Assembly: GCF_946151055.1 (NCBI RefSeq)
Contig: NZ_CAMGYZ010000010.1
Coordinates: 85,016-149,015 of the forward strand
DNA length: 64,000 nt
Direction: 5' to 3'
Source: Bacillus sp. Marseille-Q3570
Lineage (GTDB): Bacteria; Bacillota; Bacilli; Bacillales; Fictibacillaceae
Shown: positions 36,152 to 45,078 of the stretch, piece by piece
How the letters are laid out: every line of letters begins with the position of its first letter
Position numbering within the stretch: the stretch's first letter is position 1
The notes under the pieces: generated by a model
Told to the model about the DNA's origin: nothing
What the model saw: the letters and a program-made list of their open reading frames with translations, nothing else
Databases searched by the model: none
Made by a program: the position numbers and the translations under genes

Positions 36152-36850
36152 TCAGTAGTTCCATCTGTAGTGTCCTGCGATTGGTGTTCTGAAGGAAGTG
36201 AGCTTTACTTCGGCTGCAAATGGTTGATTGTTATGGATGACATAAGGTGTGCCGTCTTTCGCACGTTTATCGGATATGATGGCGACGTGGTGGAAACCAT
36301 CCAGGAATAAGACGATATCACCCGGCTGCCACTGCTTCAAGTTCTCAACATCTCCTGGAATCAGTTCGGTCGTCAACGATTCTGCAAAGCGTTCGAAGTA
36401 GACGAATTGATTCGGCACCCTTCGAAAATCGATATTCGGGTCTGGTGCGTTATTCACCCTTGGATATAGATCCGTATGTTCAGCAATATCCTCGTCCATC
36501 AGTTCTTTTAATGCGATACCCGCCCCGAATAACCCACGCCAAATCACATCTGTACACACGCCTTCATCTTCCGGCGGGTAACCGCCAGCATAATACGCAC
36601 TTTTATATTTTGTACGCTGTTCAACTTCTTTCCGGGCAGCATTAACGATATCGATCGGATCTTCTACGCCATTGTTATTTGCATCGATGGCGGAATGATT
36701 TTGCGGTACAACAAGCGTTTTAGAAAAAGGATGATTAAAATGTACGCCGAGAGAATCCAGAATGATTCCGTCTCTGAAAAAGAGGGCGAAAGAAAGAATA
36801 CCAATGATTATGATTCCTGAAATGAGACCGACTCTTTTTAATCCCTTCAA
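36152..36850 (-). CDS. DUF1287 protein, NlpC/P60-like amidase fold, membrane anchored
   Basis: A 232-aa protein with one N-terminal transmembrane segment (about residues 8-25) and an extracytoplasmic DUF1287 domain. Candidate catalytic residues are Cys99 in EGVCTDVIWR and His187/188 in GFHHVAIISD, with PGDIVLF before the His, as in NlpC/P60-type peptidases. It probably acts on cell-wall peptides or a related amide; the function of DUF1287 is not established to my knowledge. TTG start at 36850 with GGGGGTGT upstream. It is a lone minus-strand gene between two plus-strand units. Confidence 0.85.
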   Translation of the reverse strand: MKGLKRVGLISGIIIIGILSFALFFRDGIILDSLGVHFNHPFSKTLVVPQNHSAIDANNNGVEDPIDIVNAARKEVEQRTKYKSAYYAGGYPPEDEGVCTDVIWRGLFGAGIALKELMDEDIAEHTDLYPRVNNAPDPNIDFRRVPNQFVYFERFAESLTTELIPGDVENLKQWQPGDIVLFLDGFHHVAIISDKRAKDGTPYVIHNNQPFAAEVKLTSFRTPIAGHYRWNY

Positions 36851-37105
36851 ATCTTACACCCCCTTCTTTCCCATAAATATCCTTATCTAGATTATAAATC
36901 AAATTATGCTAAAAAGGAGAGTTTCCAAACTTTTTTACATTAGTTGGTTTTCAGTAGCAACTAATCTTTTTATATTGGGAAAAAAGTCCCTGGAGGACCC
37001 CGAATTTACCACTGAAATTACTTGGTATTTCCCAATAGCGGTTTCGCAGGATTTTACACATTTTGACTGAATTTGTTTATGAATACATTTTGAGGGAGGA
37101 ATAGG

Positions 37106-38311
37106 ATGAAATTCAAAAAACTTGCTACACTGTCACTTGCTGCGTCAATGGCCCTTTTTCCAATGGTAGGGGAGGCTGCAGTCAGTGATCAGCTGGAAGC
37201 TCCAGAAAAGTCGAATGTCGTCAATGTCTCTGATGAAGTAGGAAAGTATGTAAAAGGGGAGGTCATCGTCAAGTTTAAAGACCAGGCTGCGAAATCAGCT
37301 CAAAGCAGTGCGTTGAGCAAAATCGGAGCTAAAGAGGTTGCTGATGATGACGCAGTGAAATCTGACTTCAAAGTTTTAAAGGTTGGTAATGTTGAAGCGG
37401 CTGTCAAAGCACTCGAAAAGAATCCGAATGTGGAGTACGCTGAGCCGAACTACTCGTTCAAAGTGAACTGGACTCCGAATGATACGTATTATAGTGGGTA
37501 TCAGTATGGACCACAGAACACAGATACACCAAGAGCCTGGGACATTGCCAGAGGAAGCAGTGGACAAGAAATCGCTGTTCTGGACACTGGAGTAGATTAC
37601 TATCACCCTGATCTAGACGGTAAAACGATCCGCGGGTATGACTTTGTCGATAATGACTGGACGCCGACGGATCTGAATGGACACGGTACACACGTAGCAG
37701 GTACAGCAGCTGCTGAGACGAACAATGGTCAAGGTGTTGCAGGTATGGCTCCAAATACGAAGATCCTTGCTGTTAGAGTCTTAGATGCGAATGGTAGTGG
37801 TTCTCTTGCTGATATAGCTGACGGTATCCGTTACGCTGCTGATGCTGGGGCAGAAGTTATCAATCTATCATTAGGTTGTGACTGTAGTACGACGACTCTT
37901 CAAAATGCTGTCAATTACGCTTGGAACCAGGGATCTGTCCTTGTCGCCGCTGCAGGTAATGATGGTGTAAGCACAACATTCGAGCCAGCATCTTATTCGA
38001 ATGTTATCGCGGTTGCAGCAGTTGATCGTTATGATAGCTTAGCTTCATTCTCCAACTATGGATCTTGGGTAGATGTAGCAGCACCTGGTGTTGATATTGC
38101 GTCTACATACCCGAACAACGGTTATGTTTACATGTCTGGTACGTCAATGGCATCTCCACATGTTGCTGGTCTTGCAGGTCTATTGGCAGGACAAGGCCGA
38201 AGCAATTCACAAATCCGTGCTGCAATCGAGAATACTGCTGACAACATCAGCGGTACAGGTTATTATTTCGCACATGGAAGAATCAACTCTTACGATGCTG
38301 TAAGATACTAG
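37106..38311 (+). CDS. Secreted subtilisin-type serine protease
   Basis: Extracellular S8 peptidase, 401 aa. There is a signal peptide (about residues 1-25), an I9-type prodomain (about 48-120, VIVKFKDQAAK ... NVEYAEPNYSF) and the catalytic domain with Asp160 (AVLDTGVDYYHPD), His193 (GHGTHVAG) and Ser347 (GTSMASPHVAG). A Cys pair at 258/260 (GCDCS), unusual in subtilisins, may form a disulfide or bind metal. ATG 37106 follows GGGAGGAATAGG. The mature enzyme would be about 280 aa, close to thermitase. A terminator follows. Confidence 0.96.
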   Translation: MKFKKLATLSLAASMALFPMVGEAAVSDQLEAPEKSNVVNVSDEVGKYVKGEVIVKFKDQAAKSAQSSALSKIGAKEVADDDAVKSDFKVLKVGNVEAAVKALEKNPNVEYAEPNYSFKVNWTPNDTYYSGYQYGPQNTDTPRAWDIARGSSGQEIAVLDTGVDYYHPDLDGKTIRGYDFVDNDWTPTDLNGHGTHVAGTAAAETNNGQGVAGMAPNTKILAVRVLDANGSGSLADIADGIRYAADAGAEVINLSLGCDCSTTTLQNAVNYAWNQGSVLVAAAGNDGVSTTFEPASYSNVIAVAAVDRYDSLASFSNYGSWVDVAAPGVDIASTYPNNGYVYMSGTSMASPHVAGLAGLLAGQGRSNSQIRAAIENTADNISGTGYYFAHGRINSYDAVRY

Positions 38312-38338
38312 AATATAAGATTAATCTATCTTTTCAAG

Positions 38339-38369
38339 AAGGTCTTATCCATTACGGGTAAGGCCTTTT
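38339..38369 (+). terminator. Terminator after subtilisin
   Basis: Stem AAGGTCTTATCC/GGGTAAGGCCTT, loop ATTAC, with TTTTA. Confidence 0.82.
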
Positions 38370-38608
38370 ACTTGTTTCTTCTTTCCTCAGGCGATCCTCA
38401 AAGCTCCTTATTTATTGCTCGATGCAGGGACTTGCCTGGATCGTTTTCCTGCAGGAATATCATAAAATTCCCTTTAGGAATCTCTATCAATGTAAAAAAT
38501 CCATTGATGTCTATGAAAATTTTCTATGAATCTAGTCTATTGACCGTTACGGAATCTTACAATCTCAATATACTAGTATTACTCCTAGTAAAAAGGAGGC
38601 TAAAATTA

Positions 38609-38869
38609 ATGAGTCTTGAAAATCGTGAAAAAGAAATAAGAGCAGCAATCGATGCTGCTGTTGACGCAGCAATGGCAGCTTTGAAAGAAGGTGGGCCATC
38701 TGCTGCAGCAGTAGCGATTCGAGAAAAAGACTTAGCAGCTGCTTTGTCTGTTGCAATTGGAGATGACCCAACGGCAACAGCGATAGCGACTGCCATCAAC
38801 AACGTTTTCGAAGAATATCGATTACCGATCCGAACACTTACACCACCTCCCCCTATTGTATTTCCATAG
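38609..38869 (+). CDS. Small Ala-rich protein of unknown function
   Basis: An 86-aa protein with many alanines in a probable long amphipathic helix (about residues 3-70) and a Pro-rich tail. No signal peptide or membrane segment is seen. AAAAGGAGG lies 9 nt before ATG 38609, and a palindromic ACTAG...CTAGT lies just upstream. I do not recognise a family; the strong ribosome binding site and composition support a real gene. It lies between the subtilisin and another small unknown protein. Confidence 0.65.
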   Translation: MSLENREKEIRAAIDAAVDAAMAALKEGGPSAAAVAIREKDLAAALSVAIGDDPTATAIATAINNVFEEYRLPIRTLTPPPPIVFP

Positions 38870-39077
38870 CCTGAGATTGACCTCGTGAAAGTTTTCGTTG
38901 AATCTGCGTTTCGTTTCCTCTAGTAATCGAGTTCTATTTTCAAGAAAAGAAAGGCTGGTTTTGCACCTCATCCGTTATGTAATTGAATCAATAGAATTTT
39001 TTTACTAGAGTCGGACAAGCGCTGTTTTTCCTATTAAAGGCAGTGATCATAGTGTCGGTCAAGGAAGTAATCGATGT

Positions 39078-39176
39078 ATGAAGATTTGCGGCTGCAATTA
39101 CAGTCGTAAACAGGTGTGCAAGGTGGATGGATACGCGGACTTCACCTTGTACACTCTAACACTTTCTATTTTTTAA
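39078..39176 (+). CDS. Possible 32-aa Cys-containing leader peptide
   Basis: An ATG at 39078 opens a 32-codon frame, MKICGCNYSRKQVCKVDGYA and on, whose stop TAA (39174) abuts the AAGGAGGTG ribosome binding site of the next gene. It crosses an inverted repeat. The only upstream site is GGAAG about 10 nt before. It could be a translated leader coupled to the gene at 39189, or chance. Confidence 0.3.
   Translation: MKICGCNYSRKQVCKVDGYADFTLYTLTLSIF
39114..39154. repeat. Inverted repeat upstream of small Asn-rich gene
   Basis: GTGTGCAAGGTG and CACCTTGTACAC form a 12-bp stem with one mismatch and a 17-nt loop, in the probable 5' leader of the gene at 39189. It may be an attenuator or an operator. 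Confidence 0.6.
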
Positions 39177-39188
39177 GGAGGTGAAAAT

Positions 39189-39395
39189 ATGGGATTCTTT
39201 AAAAATAACAACAATAACAACGCTGTCATGGGTGCACAAAATGGTAACAATAATGAAGAAGAACAAAAGCGTTCAGTAGCATTCGCTAAAGCTAAGCGTG
39301 ATAAAGCGATTGCTTTTGCAGCAACTGGAGTCGATATCGAGCGTCTGCTTGAAGCGATCGGTGGCGCAGAAGATGACGGCAATGGAAATTGCTGA
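39189..39395 (+). CDS. Small Asn-rich protein of unknown function
   Basis: A 68-aa protein. The first third is Asn-rich (FFKNNNNNNAVMG, GNNNEEEQ), the middle is helical and basic, and it ends GNGNC with a C-terminal Cys. No signal peptide. AAGGAGGTG lies 8 nt before ATG 39189 and a good terminator follows, so it is very probably expressed. I recognise no family. Asn-rich small proteins are common among spore-coat-type proteins, but this is only a thought. Confidence 0.7.
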   Translation: MGFFKNNNNNNAVMGAQNGNNNEEEQKRSVAFAKAKRDKAIAFAATGVDIERLLEAIGGAEDDGNGNC

Positions 39396-39412
39396 TCATA
39401 GCAATAAATAAG

Positions 39413-39444
39413 AGTACCGGCACTCACCCTGCTGGTACTTTTTA
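39413..39444 (+). terminator. Terminator after small Asn-rich gene
   Basis: Stem AGTACCGGCA/TGCTGGTACT, loop CTCACCC, then TTTTTATT. Confidence 0.85.
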
Positions 39445-39464
39445 TTATATTTAGAAGAATATCG

Positions 39465-39696
39465 GTGCCAAAGAACATCGGTGCCAGGCACCCCTTCAGA
39501 AGCCTTGGCGAAGAAGGGGTTCACATCGGTGCCAGGCACCATTTCAGAAGCGTTGGCGGAGAAGGGGTTCACATCGGTGCCAGGCACCATTTCAAAATCG
39601 TTGTGGGAGAAGGGGTTTGCAACTGTGCCAGGCACCATCCCGGCACCATCCCAGAAGCGTTGTGGGAGAAGGGGTTTGCATCGGTGCGAGGCACCA
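39465..39696. repeat. 48-bp tandem repeat with GTGCCAGGCAC core
   Basis: Core units begin at 39481, 39529, 39577 and 39625, exactly 48 bp apart, and a fifth at 39684 after an 11-bp extra segment; a truncated start is at 39465. Each unit holds the palindrome GTGCCAGGCAC and a GAGAAGGGGTT segment. The period is 16 codons and the plus strand stays open (repeat FTSVPGTISEALAEKG), but no ribosome binding site is seen, so I do not call a gene. This accounts for most of the gap 39396-39838. Confidence 0.88.
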
Positions 39697-39838
39697 CAGC
39701 GGCACCGCACCTGATTATTTGGGTCGTTTTTCGTGGTTTTCTTTGAAAATAATGTAAATGTTTTTGAGATTGTAGAGGAAAATTATTCAGTGTGTCGTAT
39801 TAGTAGTATGGATGTCCTGATTTTCGATGGAGGTAAAA

Positions 39839-41101
39839 ATGCTTGCTGAAAAGCTATTACTGCATGTTTTAATTTTCCTTGCTCCTGTCCTTATATATGG
39901 TGTTCTGTTCCAAAAACGTCGCATCGATCAATCTCCCTACTATTATGGACTGTTACATAGTGTTGCGGCGCTTCTTTGTTTAGTTTTCGCACATTACGAC
40001 TATGGGCTTTATTGGGATTTTCGTTATGTTCCGCTCGTCTTGGCATGCTTATATGGCGGGCCGGTTTCAGGTGGAATCGTTTTGGGTTCTATCTTACTTA
40101 CAAGAACATTTCTCGGTGGAGATGCCCTGTTGTTCGGTTACATAAGCATTTTGACTGCAGCGCTCCTTCCATTCCTTTTCACAAAAAAATTCATGAATTA
40201 TAAACCGAAGAAACGGGTCAGGATGGCGATCCTCATCGGTACGTGGCCAGCTTTCGTCATGCTTGGCATCCTATTGACATTCATGAGTGTCCAAGGGTTT
40301 TCTAGCAACAAAGAAATTCTTATAAACATTTTCCTGTTCGGAACCATCCAGATCATTGGAATCGGTTTTGCTGCTATGTTGAACGAAATGGTCATCGAAC
40401 GCCATATCATGAAACAGGAAATCCAACGTTCAGAAAAATTGAATACGCTCGGGGAACTTGCGGCATCGATCGCTCACGAGGTCCGAAATCCGCTCACAGT
40501 TGTCAAAGGCTTTCTCCAAATGATGAAAGCCGAAAAGAAAGGCGACGGCTATGAGTATATACCACTTGTTCTGAGTGAGTTGGGGCGAGCCGAGGCGATC
40601 ATCAATGATTACTTGAATTTTGCAAAACCTGAATTCAAGAAAATCGAAACGTTCCGCTTATCTGATGTCATATATGAAGTGATGTTTTTGATGGAGGGTC
40701 TTGCGGTGGAACATGGTGTCGAGCTCATAAATGAATTCGACTCCAATTGCCTTATAAAAACAGATCGTAACCAGCTTAAGCAGGCACTTGTGAACTTTGT
40801 CAAAAATGCGATCGAAGCGACAGGCGAAGGGGATACGGTTACCATCGGAGTCAAACCCTCTGGAAACTTTGTAATTGTAAAAGTGACTGACACTGGAAAA
40901 GGAATGGATAAAGAGCAGCTGGATCGGATCGGAACCTTATTTTATACGACAAAAGATAAAGGAACGGGTCTCGGAACGACTGTTTCACTTAGAATCATCC
41001 AATCGATGAACGGAAAGGTCAGCTACAAAAGCGAACTGGATGTCGGTACAGAAGTTACGGTCTGTCTTCCTATCGAGAGTCCAAAGCTGAAAGTTCAATA
41101 G
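39839..41101 (+). CDS. KinB-like membrane histidine kinase
   Basis: Sensor kinase of 420 aa with six N-terminal membrane segments of the 5TMR-LYT type (about residues 4-180) and a cytoplasmic kinase core. The H-box is ELAASIAHEVRNPLT (His213); the N-box NQLKQALVNFVKNAIEATG, G1 DTGKGMD and GTGLG follow. Length and layout match Bacillus KinB, which feeds phosphate into the Spo0A phosphorelay. GGAGG precedes ATG 39839. No response regulator is adjacent, as usual for orphan sporulation kinases. The assignment to KinB rather than another LYT kinase is likely but not certain. Confidence 0.82.
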   Translation: MLAEKLLLHVLIFLAPVLIYGVLFQKRRIDQSPYYYGLLHSVAALLCLVFAHYDYGLYWDFRYVPLVLACLYGGPVSGGIVLGSILLTRTFLGGDALLFGYISILTAALLPFLFTKKFMNYKPKKRVRMAILIGTWPAFVMLGILLTFMSVQGFSSNKEILINIFLFGTIQIIGIGFAAMLNEMVIERHIMKQEIQRSEKLNTLGELAASIAHEVRNPLTVVKGFLQMMKAEKKGDGYEYIPLVLSELGRAEAIINDYLNFAKPEFKKIETFRLSDVIYEVMFLMEGLAVEHGVELINEFDSNCLIKTDRNQLKQALVNFVKNAIEATGEGDTVTIGVKPSGNFVIVKVTDTGKGMDKEQLDRIGTLFYTTKDKGTGLGTTVSLRIIQSMNGKVSYKSELDVGTEVTVCLPIESPKLKVQ

Positions 41102-41281
41102 ATAAGGTTTCTGATTGTAAAAAACAGGGTATCTAATGTATGTAGAAAGTCCCGGTTATCTGCTGCATGATTTGGTGAAAAAGCGAGAATTGAGAGTACT
41201 ATGTAAGCACTTTTCATAAATTTGTCCTCAACGCTTTTCAAATCTGTACGAAGCCATTACAATATAGAAAGGATGGAGGAT

Positions 41282-41998
41282 ATGAAGCTTCCGTCTTCAG
41301 ATGAATATACACATACATTGGATATCAATGAAAAACAAAGTGAGATTTCTAGTTACGTAGGGAAAGTGCTTCGCGATAATTTTGGTAAAGGACCAGGATC
41401 GGTTTACGTATCGATTGCAGATCCATTTGTGGTGATTTATGTAAAGGACTTTTTGTCTCCCATGGAACGTGTCCTATACAGCGGGAATCAGCAAAAGACG
41501 GTCGAAAAGACGCGCAGTTTCTTGATGGATACGATCAGTGCGGAGATCAGAGCTTACATCAAACTGATTACGAAGCTTGAAATCGAGAGTTTGTATTATG
41601 ACTGGTCGCTGGAAAACCAATCAGGCGTCTTTCTGGGCGTAGGCTCAGATCCGATCGATGGAGATGCTGCTTATTCCGGAAAAAGTGAAGTGCATGATGC
41701 AGTCGTTCGGATGAGCAAAAAGGTTGAAAAAGAACCAGCAGCAATCCGATCTACTCGTATCAATTCACGGACGCTTATCGTCGTACGTGACGGAATCCTA
41801 GTTGAAATCGAGAAACAGTTGATCCGCGATGGTCAGGAAGAAGCCCTTCGAAACGCAAAAGGGAAACTTGAAAAGGGTATGCTGAATTTGGATCAAATCA
41901 ATTCGCACATAGAAGGCGAAATATCTGAAGTATTCATAGATTGGGATTTTGATATCGATCGCAGTTTTCTTGTGATGATACTCACCCCTGATTCATAG
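41282..41998 (+). CDS. MpsC-family (DUF2294) protein
   Basis: A soluble protein of about 238 aa built of two related DUF2294-type halves, the first with SYVGKVLRDNFGKGPGSVYVSI and VVIYVKDFLSPMERVL, the second ending DWDFDIDRSFLVM. The family is linked to Na+-translocating/bicarbonate-transport membrane proteins (MpsABC), but its biochemical role is unclear. ATG 41282 follows GGAGG closely; ATG 41273 is an alternative. No mpsAB partners are nearby. A terminator and a dispersed hairpin element follow. Confidence 0.72.
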   Translation: MKLPSSDEYTHTLDINEKQSEISSYVGKVLRDNFGKGPGSVYVSIADPFVVIYVKDFLSPMERVLYSGNQQKTVEKTRSFLMDTISAEIRAYIKLITKLEIESLYYDWSLENQSGVFLGVGSDPIDGDAAYSGKSEVHDAVVRMSKKVEKEPAAIRSTRINSRTLIVVRDGILVEIEKQLIRDGQEEALRNAKGKLEKGMLNLDQINSHIEGEISEVFIDWDFDIDRSFLVMILTPDS

Positions 41999-42035
41999 AG
42001 TAGGTGGAAATGAGCTAGACATTAGAGCTAGACAT

Positions 42036-42070
42036 AAGCCGAAGAGGAGATGTTCCTTTTCGGCTTTTTT
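42036..42070 (+). terminator. Terminator after MpsC-like gene
   Basis: AAGCCGAA paired with TTTTCGGCTT, then TTTT. Confidence 0.82.
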
Positions 42071-42075
42071 GCATT

Positions 42076-42162
42076 TAAAGAAAGTACAAAATACTTTCTT
42101 CAATATAAGCGCAACTAAAGCTCAGCCTGCGCCAAAGGCTTGGCTTTGCCAAGTTTTCTTTA
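42076..42162 (+). repeat. Dispersed hairpin element, copy 2
   Basis: Full-length copy: TTAAAGAAAGT at the left, core CAACTAAAGCTCAGCCTGCGCC, hairpin CTTGGC-TTT-GCCAAG, and TTTTCTTTA at the right, complementary to the left arm. It follows the terminator of the MpsC-like gene. Confidence 0.85.
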
Positions 42163-42271
42163 CGTCTAAAAAAGGCTTTCGGAAGGGAGTGATTGGGTTT
42201 GAGCACGATGAATAAACTTCATGAGGAGAATTCAACAGGATAGATTTTTATCTATCCGGAAGGGGGATGAA

Positions 42272-42472
42272 ATGGCGAAATTCTTAATCGATCACAAACA
42301 TAAAAAAATTCATCGCAGTGCATACGTTGGCGATAAATGCGACCTCCCTCAGATCCCGCTAAATGAAAGATCAGGTGAAAAGAAAGCTGAAAAGGTTGCA
42401 CTGTTGAAAGATAAAGGATACAAACAATGTCCGCATTGTTATGACGGACCGACAGTCATATGGCAACTATAA
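42272..42472 (+). CDS. Small protein with CxxC, unknown function
   Basis: A 66-aa basic protein, KFLIDHKHKKIHRSAYVGDKC, ending with a CPHC pair (QCPHCYDG). The Cys at about residue 25 and the CxxC could form a zinc-binding site, a pattern seen in small Ada-like metal-binding folds. GGAAGGGGGATGA precedes ATG 42272. A terminator follows 10 nt after the stop. It stands alone; function unknown. Confidence 0.7.
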   Translation: MAKFLIDHKHKKIHRSAYVGDKCDLPQIPLNERSGEKKAEKVALLKDKGYKQCPHCYDGPTVIWQL

Positions 42473-42481
42473 GGCGGATGG

Positions 42482-42522
42482 AAGACTAAGTGTAGAAAGG
42501 GATTATACACTTAGTCTTTTTA
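42482..42522 (+). terminator. Terminator after small CxxC gene
   Basis: Stem AAGACTAAGTGTA/TACACTTAGTCTT then TTTAAG. Confidence 0.88.
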
Positions 42523-42715
42523 AGTTTTGAAGTGCATTTTTTAAATCGCGGCGGTCTACATCGAATAAGACTTGCACGAGACACATTTTGCTGACTTTTT
42601 CACAAATAACGGTTGTAATGCGCAATAAATTATCCCCCCCCTTTTGCGAACGTGTGTTTTCAAGTAAACTAAGGGTAGCACTGTGAACGAAAAAAGAGTC
42701 AGATCAGGTGATTAC

Positions 42716-45007
42716 ATGTCTAAAGAGGTCCGTCTTTCCGTCAGGCCGTTGGTTGAATATGTGTATCGGAGCGGTAGTATCGATAATCGTTTCCGTTCTT
42801 CAAGTTCGATGACCGACGGTACGATTGCACATCAGAAAATTCAAAAGACCTATGCAGAGTCCGATCAAAAAGAGGTTTATCTGAAAACGCAGATCGATTT
42901 CAAAGGGCTCTCTTTTGTCGTGGATGGAAGGTGTGATGGACTTCTTAAAAACGGGGATGAGATCACAATCGATGAAATCAAGTCGACGCGCGGTGATCTG
43001 TCCGAGATCACTGAAGAGACGAACCCTGTCCACTGGGCACAGGCGAAATTTTACGCCTATATGTACGCCCGTGACCATGAACTTGAAAATATAAAGGTCC
43101 AGCTGACATATGTCCATGTCGAGACCGAAGTAAAGAAACAGTTCAGCGAAGATTATACCTACAGCGAACTTGAACGCTACATAATGAGTGTCGTGGAAAA
43201 ATTCGAGCCCTTTGCGAAGTTGCTTTTGGAGCATGAAGAAAAAAGAAACAACAGCATAAAAAAGCTCGATTTCCCATTTGAGGAATATAGAGCAGGTCAA
43301 CGGAAGTTTGCTGGAGCAATCTATAAGTCGATTGCAGATAAAAAAGACCTTTTCGCCAATGCACCGACTGGTACGGGGAAAACAGTCTCGACGATCTTTC
43401 CGACCGTAAAAGCGATCGGGGAAGGCCACCTCGAGCGGTTCTTCTATCTGACTGCAAAAACGATAACCCGGACCGCAGCGGAGGAAACCCTTGCCCTCAT
43501 GAAAGACAAAGGTCTGCATATGAGCTCTGTGACGATTACGGCAAAGGATAAGGTTTGCTTTAAGGAACAGACGGTCTGCCAGAAGGATTATTGTGAGTTT
43601 GCCGACGGATATTACGACCGCGTCAACGATGGAATCATGGACATTTTAGCGAACGAGACGTTGATGGATCGTGCCACTATTGAAAAATATGCACGAAAAC
43701 ACAAGCTCTGCCCATTCGAGTTTTCGCTCGATGTTGCTTATAATTCTGACATGATCATCGGAGATTACAATTACATTTTCGACCCGCGGATTTCGTTGAA
43801 ACGGTTTGTCGAGGAGCAAAGAAAAAGGACGGTCCTGCTGGTGGATGAAGCACACAATCTTGTGGATCGGGCTCGGGGAATGTTCTCAGCTGAGCTTTTC
43901 AAATCACCGTTTCTGCAATTGAAGCGCACTTTCAAGACGGAAAACAAAGATGTATTCGAGACGGCGAAAGCGATTAATGATCACTTATTGCTATTGAAAA
44001 AGCAATGCGGAGACATACGGCAGGTGGAGCTGGAGGAACTTCCAGAGGAATTGATCAAATTGTTGGAGGCTTTCGTGACGGAGGCGGAAAAAGAGCTGCT
44101 TGAACAGAAGGAAAGCGAAGCACAGGAACAGCTTCTGGAAGCTTATTTCAACGCGAAAAACTTCGTAAGGATATCAGAATTGTACGACGAACGTTACGTC
44201 ACGTACCTCGAATATGGAAAAAGTGAAGTGTACATTAAGATGCTCTGTCTTGATCCATCCCACTTGCTTCAGCAGTTCGGGAAAGGATATCGCTCGAAGG
44301 TTTATTTTTCAGCGACGTTATCTCCGCTCCCATACTTCAAAGATATGCTCGGGGCAGAGGAGGGAGATTACTCGATCTCGATACCGTCTCCTTTCGCAAA
44401 AGAAAATGCCGATGTGTTCATCCAGCCGTTATCGACGCGGTACCGTGACCGAGACCGCTCTGTTGCACCGATTTTGGCGATGATGAAAAATCTTGTTGAA
44501 ACGCGGCCTGGGAACTATCTCTTCTTTTTCCCATCATATGCCTACATGCAGATGGTTTATGAACAGTACGAGGAAGAGGACTGGGGCTATGATGCGATTG
44601 TGCAGAACAGCGGGATGGCGGAAGAGGAGCGTGAGGAGTTCCTGGCACAATTTGAAGCAGGAAAGGCAACGACGCTGATTGGATTTGCGGTGATGGGCGG
44701 TATTTTTTCAGAAGGTGTCGATTTAAAAGGAGATCGCCTGAACGGCGTCGTCGTTGTCGGAGTAGGGCTTCCACAGTTGAATTTTGAACGCAACATCATA
44801 AAGGAGTATTTCAACAAAAACGAGAAGGATGGCTATGACTATGCGTATGTGTATCCTGGCATCAATAAGGTCCTTCAAGCTGGAGGCAGATTGATCCGGA
44901 CAGAAGAGGACTATGGAACAATCGTACTCATTGACGATCGCTTCCTAACACTAAAATATCAAAAGCTCCTTCCTCCGGAATGGTTGGATTATAAAGTGAT
45001 CCGCTGA
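42716..45007 (+). CDS. XPD/Rad3-type helicase fused to Cas4/RecB-like nuclease
   Basis: A 763-aa DNA-repair type protein. Residues 1-130 are a PD-(D/E)xK nuclease: His39 (GTIAHQ), Asp70 (VVDGRCDG), Glu87-x-Lys89 (IDEIKS) and Gln109/Tyr113 (AQAKFY) are the Cas4/RecB motif set. The rest is a superfamily 2 Rad3-type helicase: Walker A NAPTGTGKT, an inserted iron-sulfur region with four Cys (VCFKEQTVCQKDYC and KLCPFEF), DEAH box LLVDEAHN, and C-terminal motifs V-VI (FSEGVDLKG, QAGGRLIRTEEDYG). AGGTGAT precedes ATG 42716. It would unwind and cut branched or flapped DNA; it is related to DinG/XPD but differs by the nuclease domain. Confidence 0.88.
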   Translation: MSKEVRLSVRPLVEYVYRSGSIDNRFRSSSSMTDGTIAHQKIQKTYAESDQKEVYLKTQIDFKGLSFVVDGRCDGLLKNGDEITIDEIKSTRGDLSEITEETNPVHWAQAKFYAYMYARDHELENIKVQLTYVHVETEVKKQFSEDYTYSELERYIMSVVEKFEPFAKLLLEHEEKRNNSIKKLDFPFEEYRAGQRKFAGAIYKSIADKKDLFANAPTGTGKTVSTIFPTVKAIGEGHLERFFYLTAKTITRTAAEETLALMKDKGLHMSSVTITAKDKVCFKEQTVCQKDYCEFADGYYDRVNDGIMDILANETLMDRATIEKYARKHKLCPFEFSLDVAYNSDMIIGDYNYIFDPRISLKRFVEEQRKRTVLLVDEAHNLVDRARGMFSAELFKSPFLQLKRTFKTENKDVFETAKAINDHLLLLKKQCGDIRQVELEELPEELIKLLEAFVTEAEKELLEQKESEAQEQLLEAYFNAKNFVRISELYDERYVTYLEYGKSEVYIKMLCLDPSHLLQQFGKGYRSKVYFSATLSPLPYFKDMLGAEEGDYSISIPSPFAKENADVFIQPLSTRYRDRDRSVAPILAMMKNLVETRPGNYLFFFPSYAYMQMVYEQYEEEDWGYDAIVQNSGMAEEEREEFLAQFEAGKATTLIGFAVMGGIFSEGVDLKGDRLNGVVVVGVGLPQLNFERNIIKEYFNKNEKDGYDYAYVYPGINKVLQAGGRLIRTEEDYGTIVLIDDRFLTLKYQKLLPPEWLDYKVIR

Positions 45008-45078
45008 AGAATGGAGGAATTCTGCACAATCATGTAAAAGTAGTTAAGTAGGAATGAGCGGAGGGGGAAGAGGATAGG

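Noticed and set aside
39481..39746. Frames through the 48-bp repeat array as a repeat protein gene
   Set aside because: No ribosome binding site; openness follows from the 48-bp period being a multiple of three.
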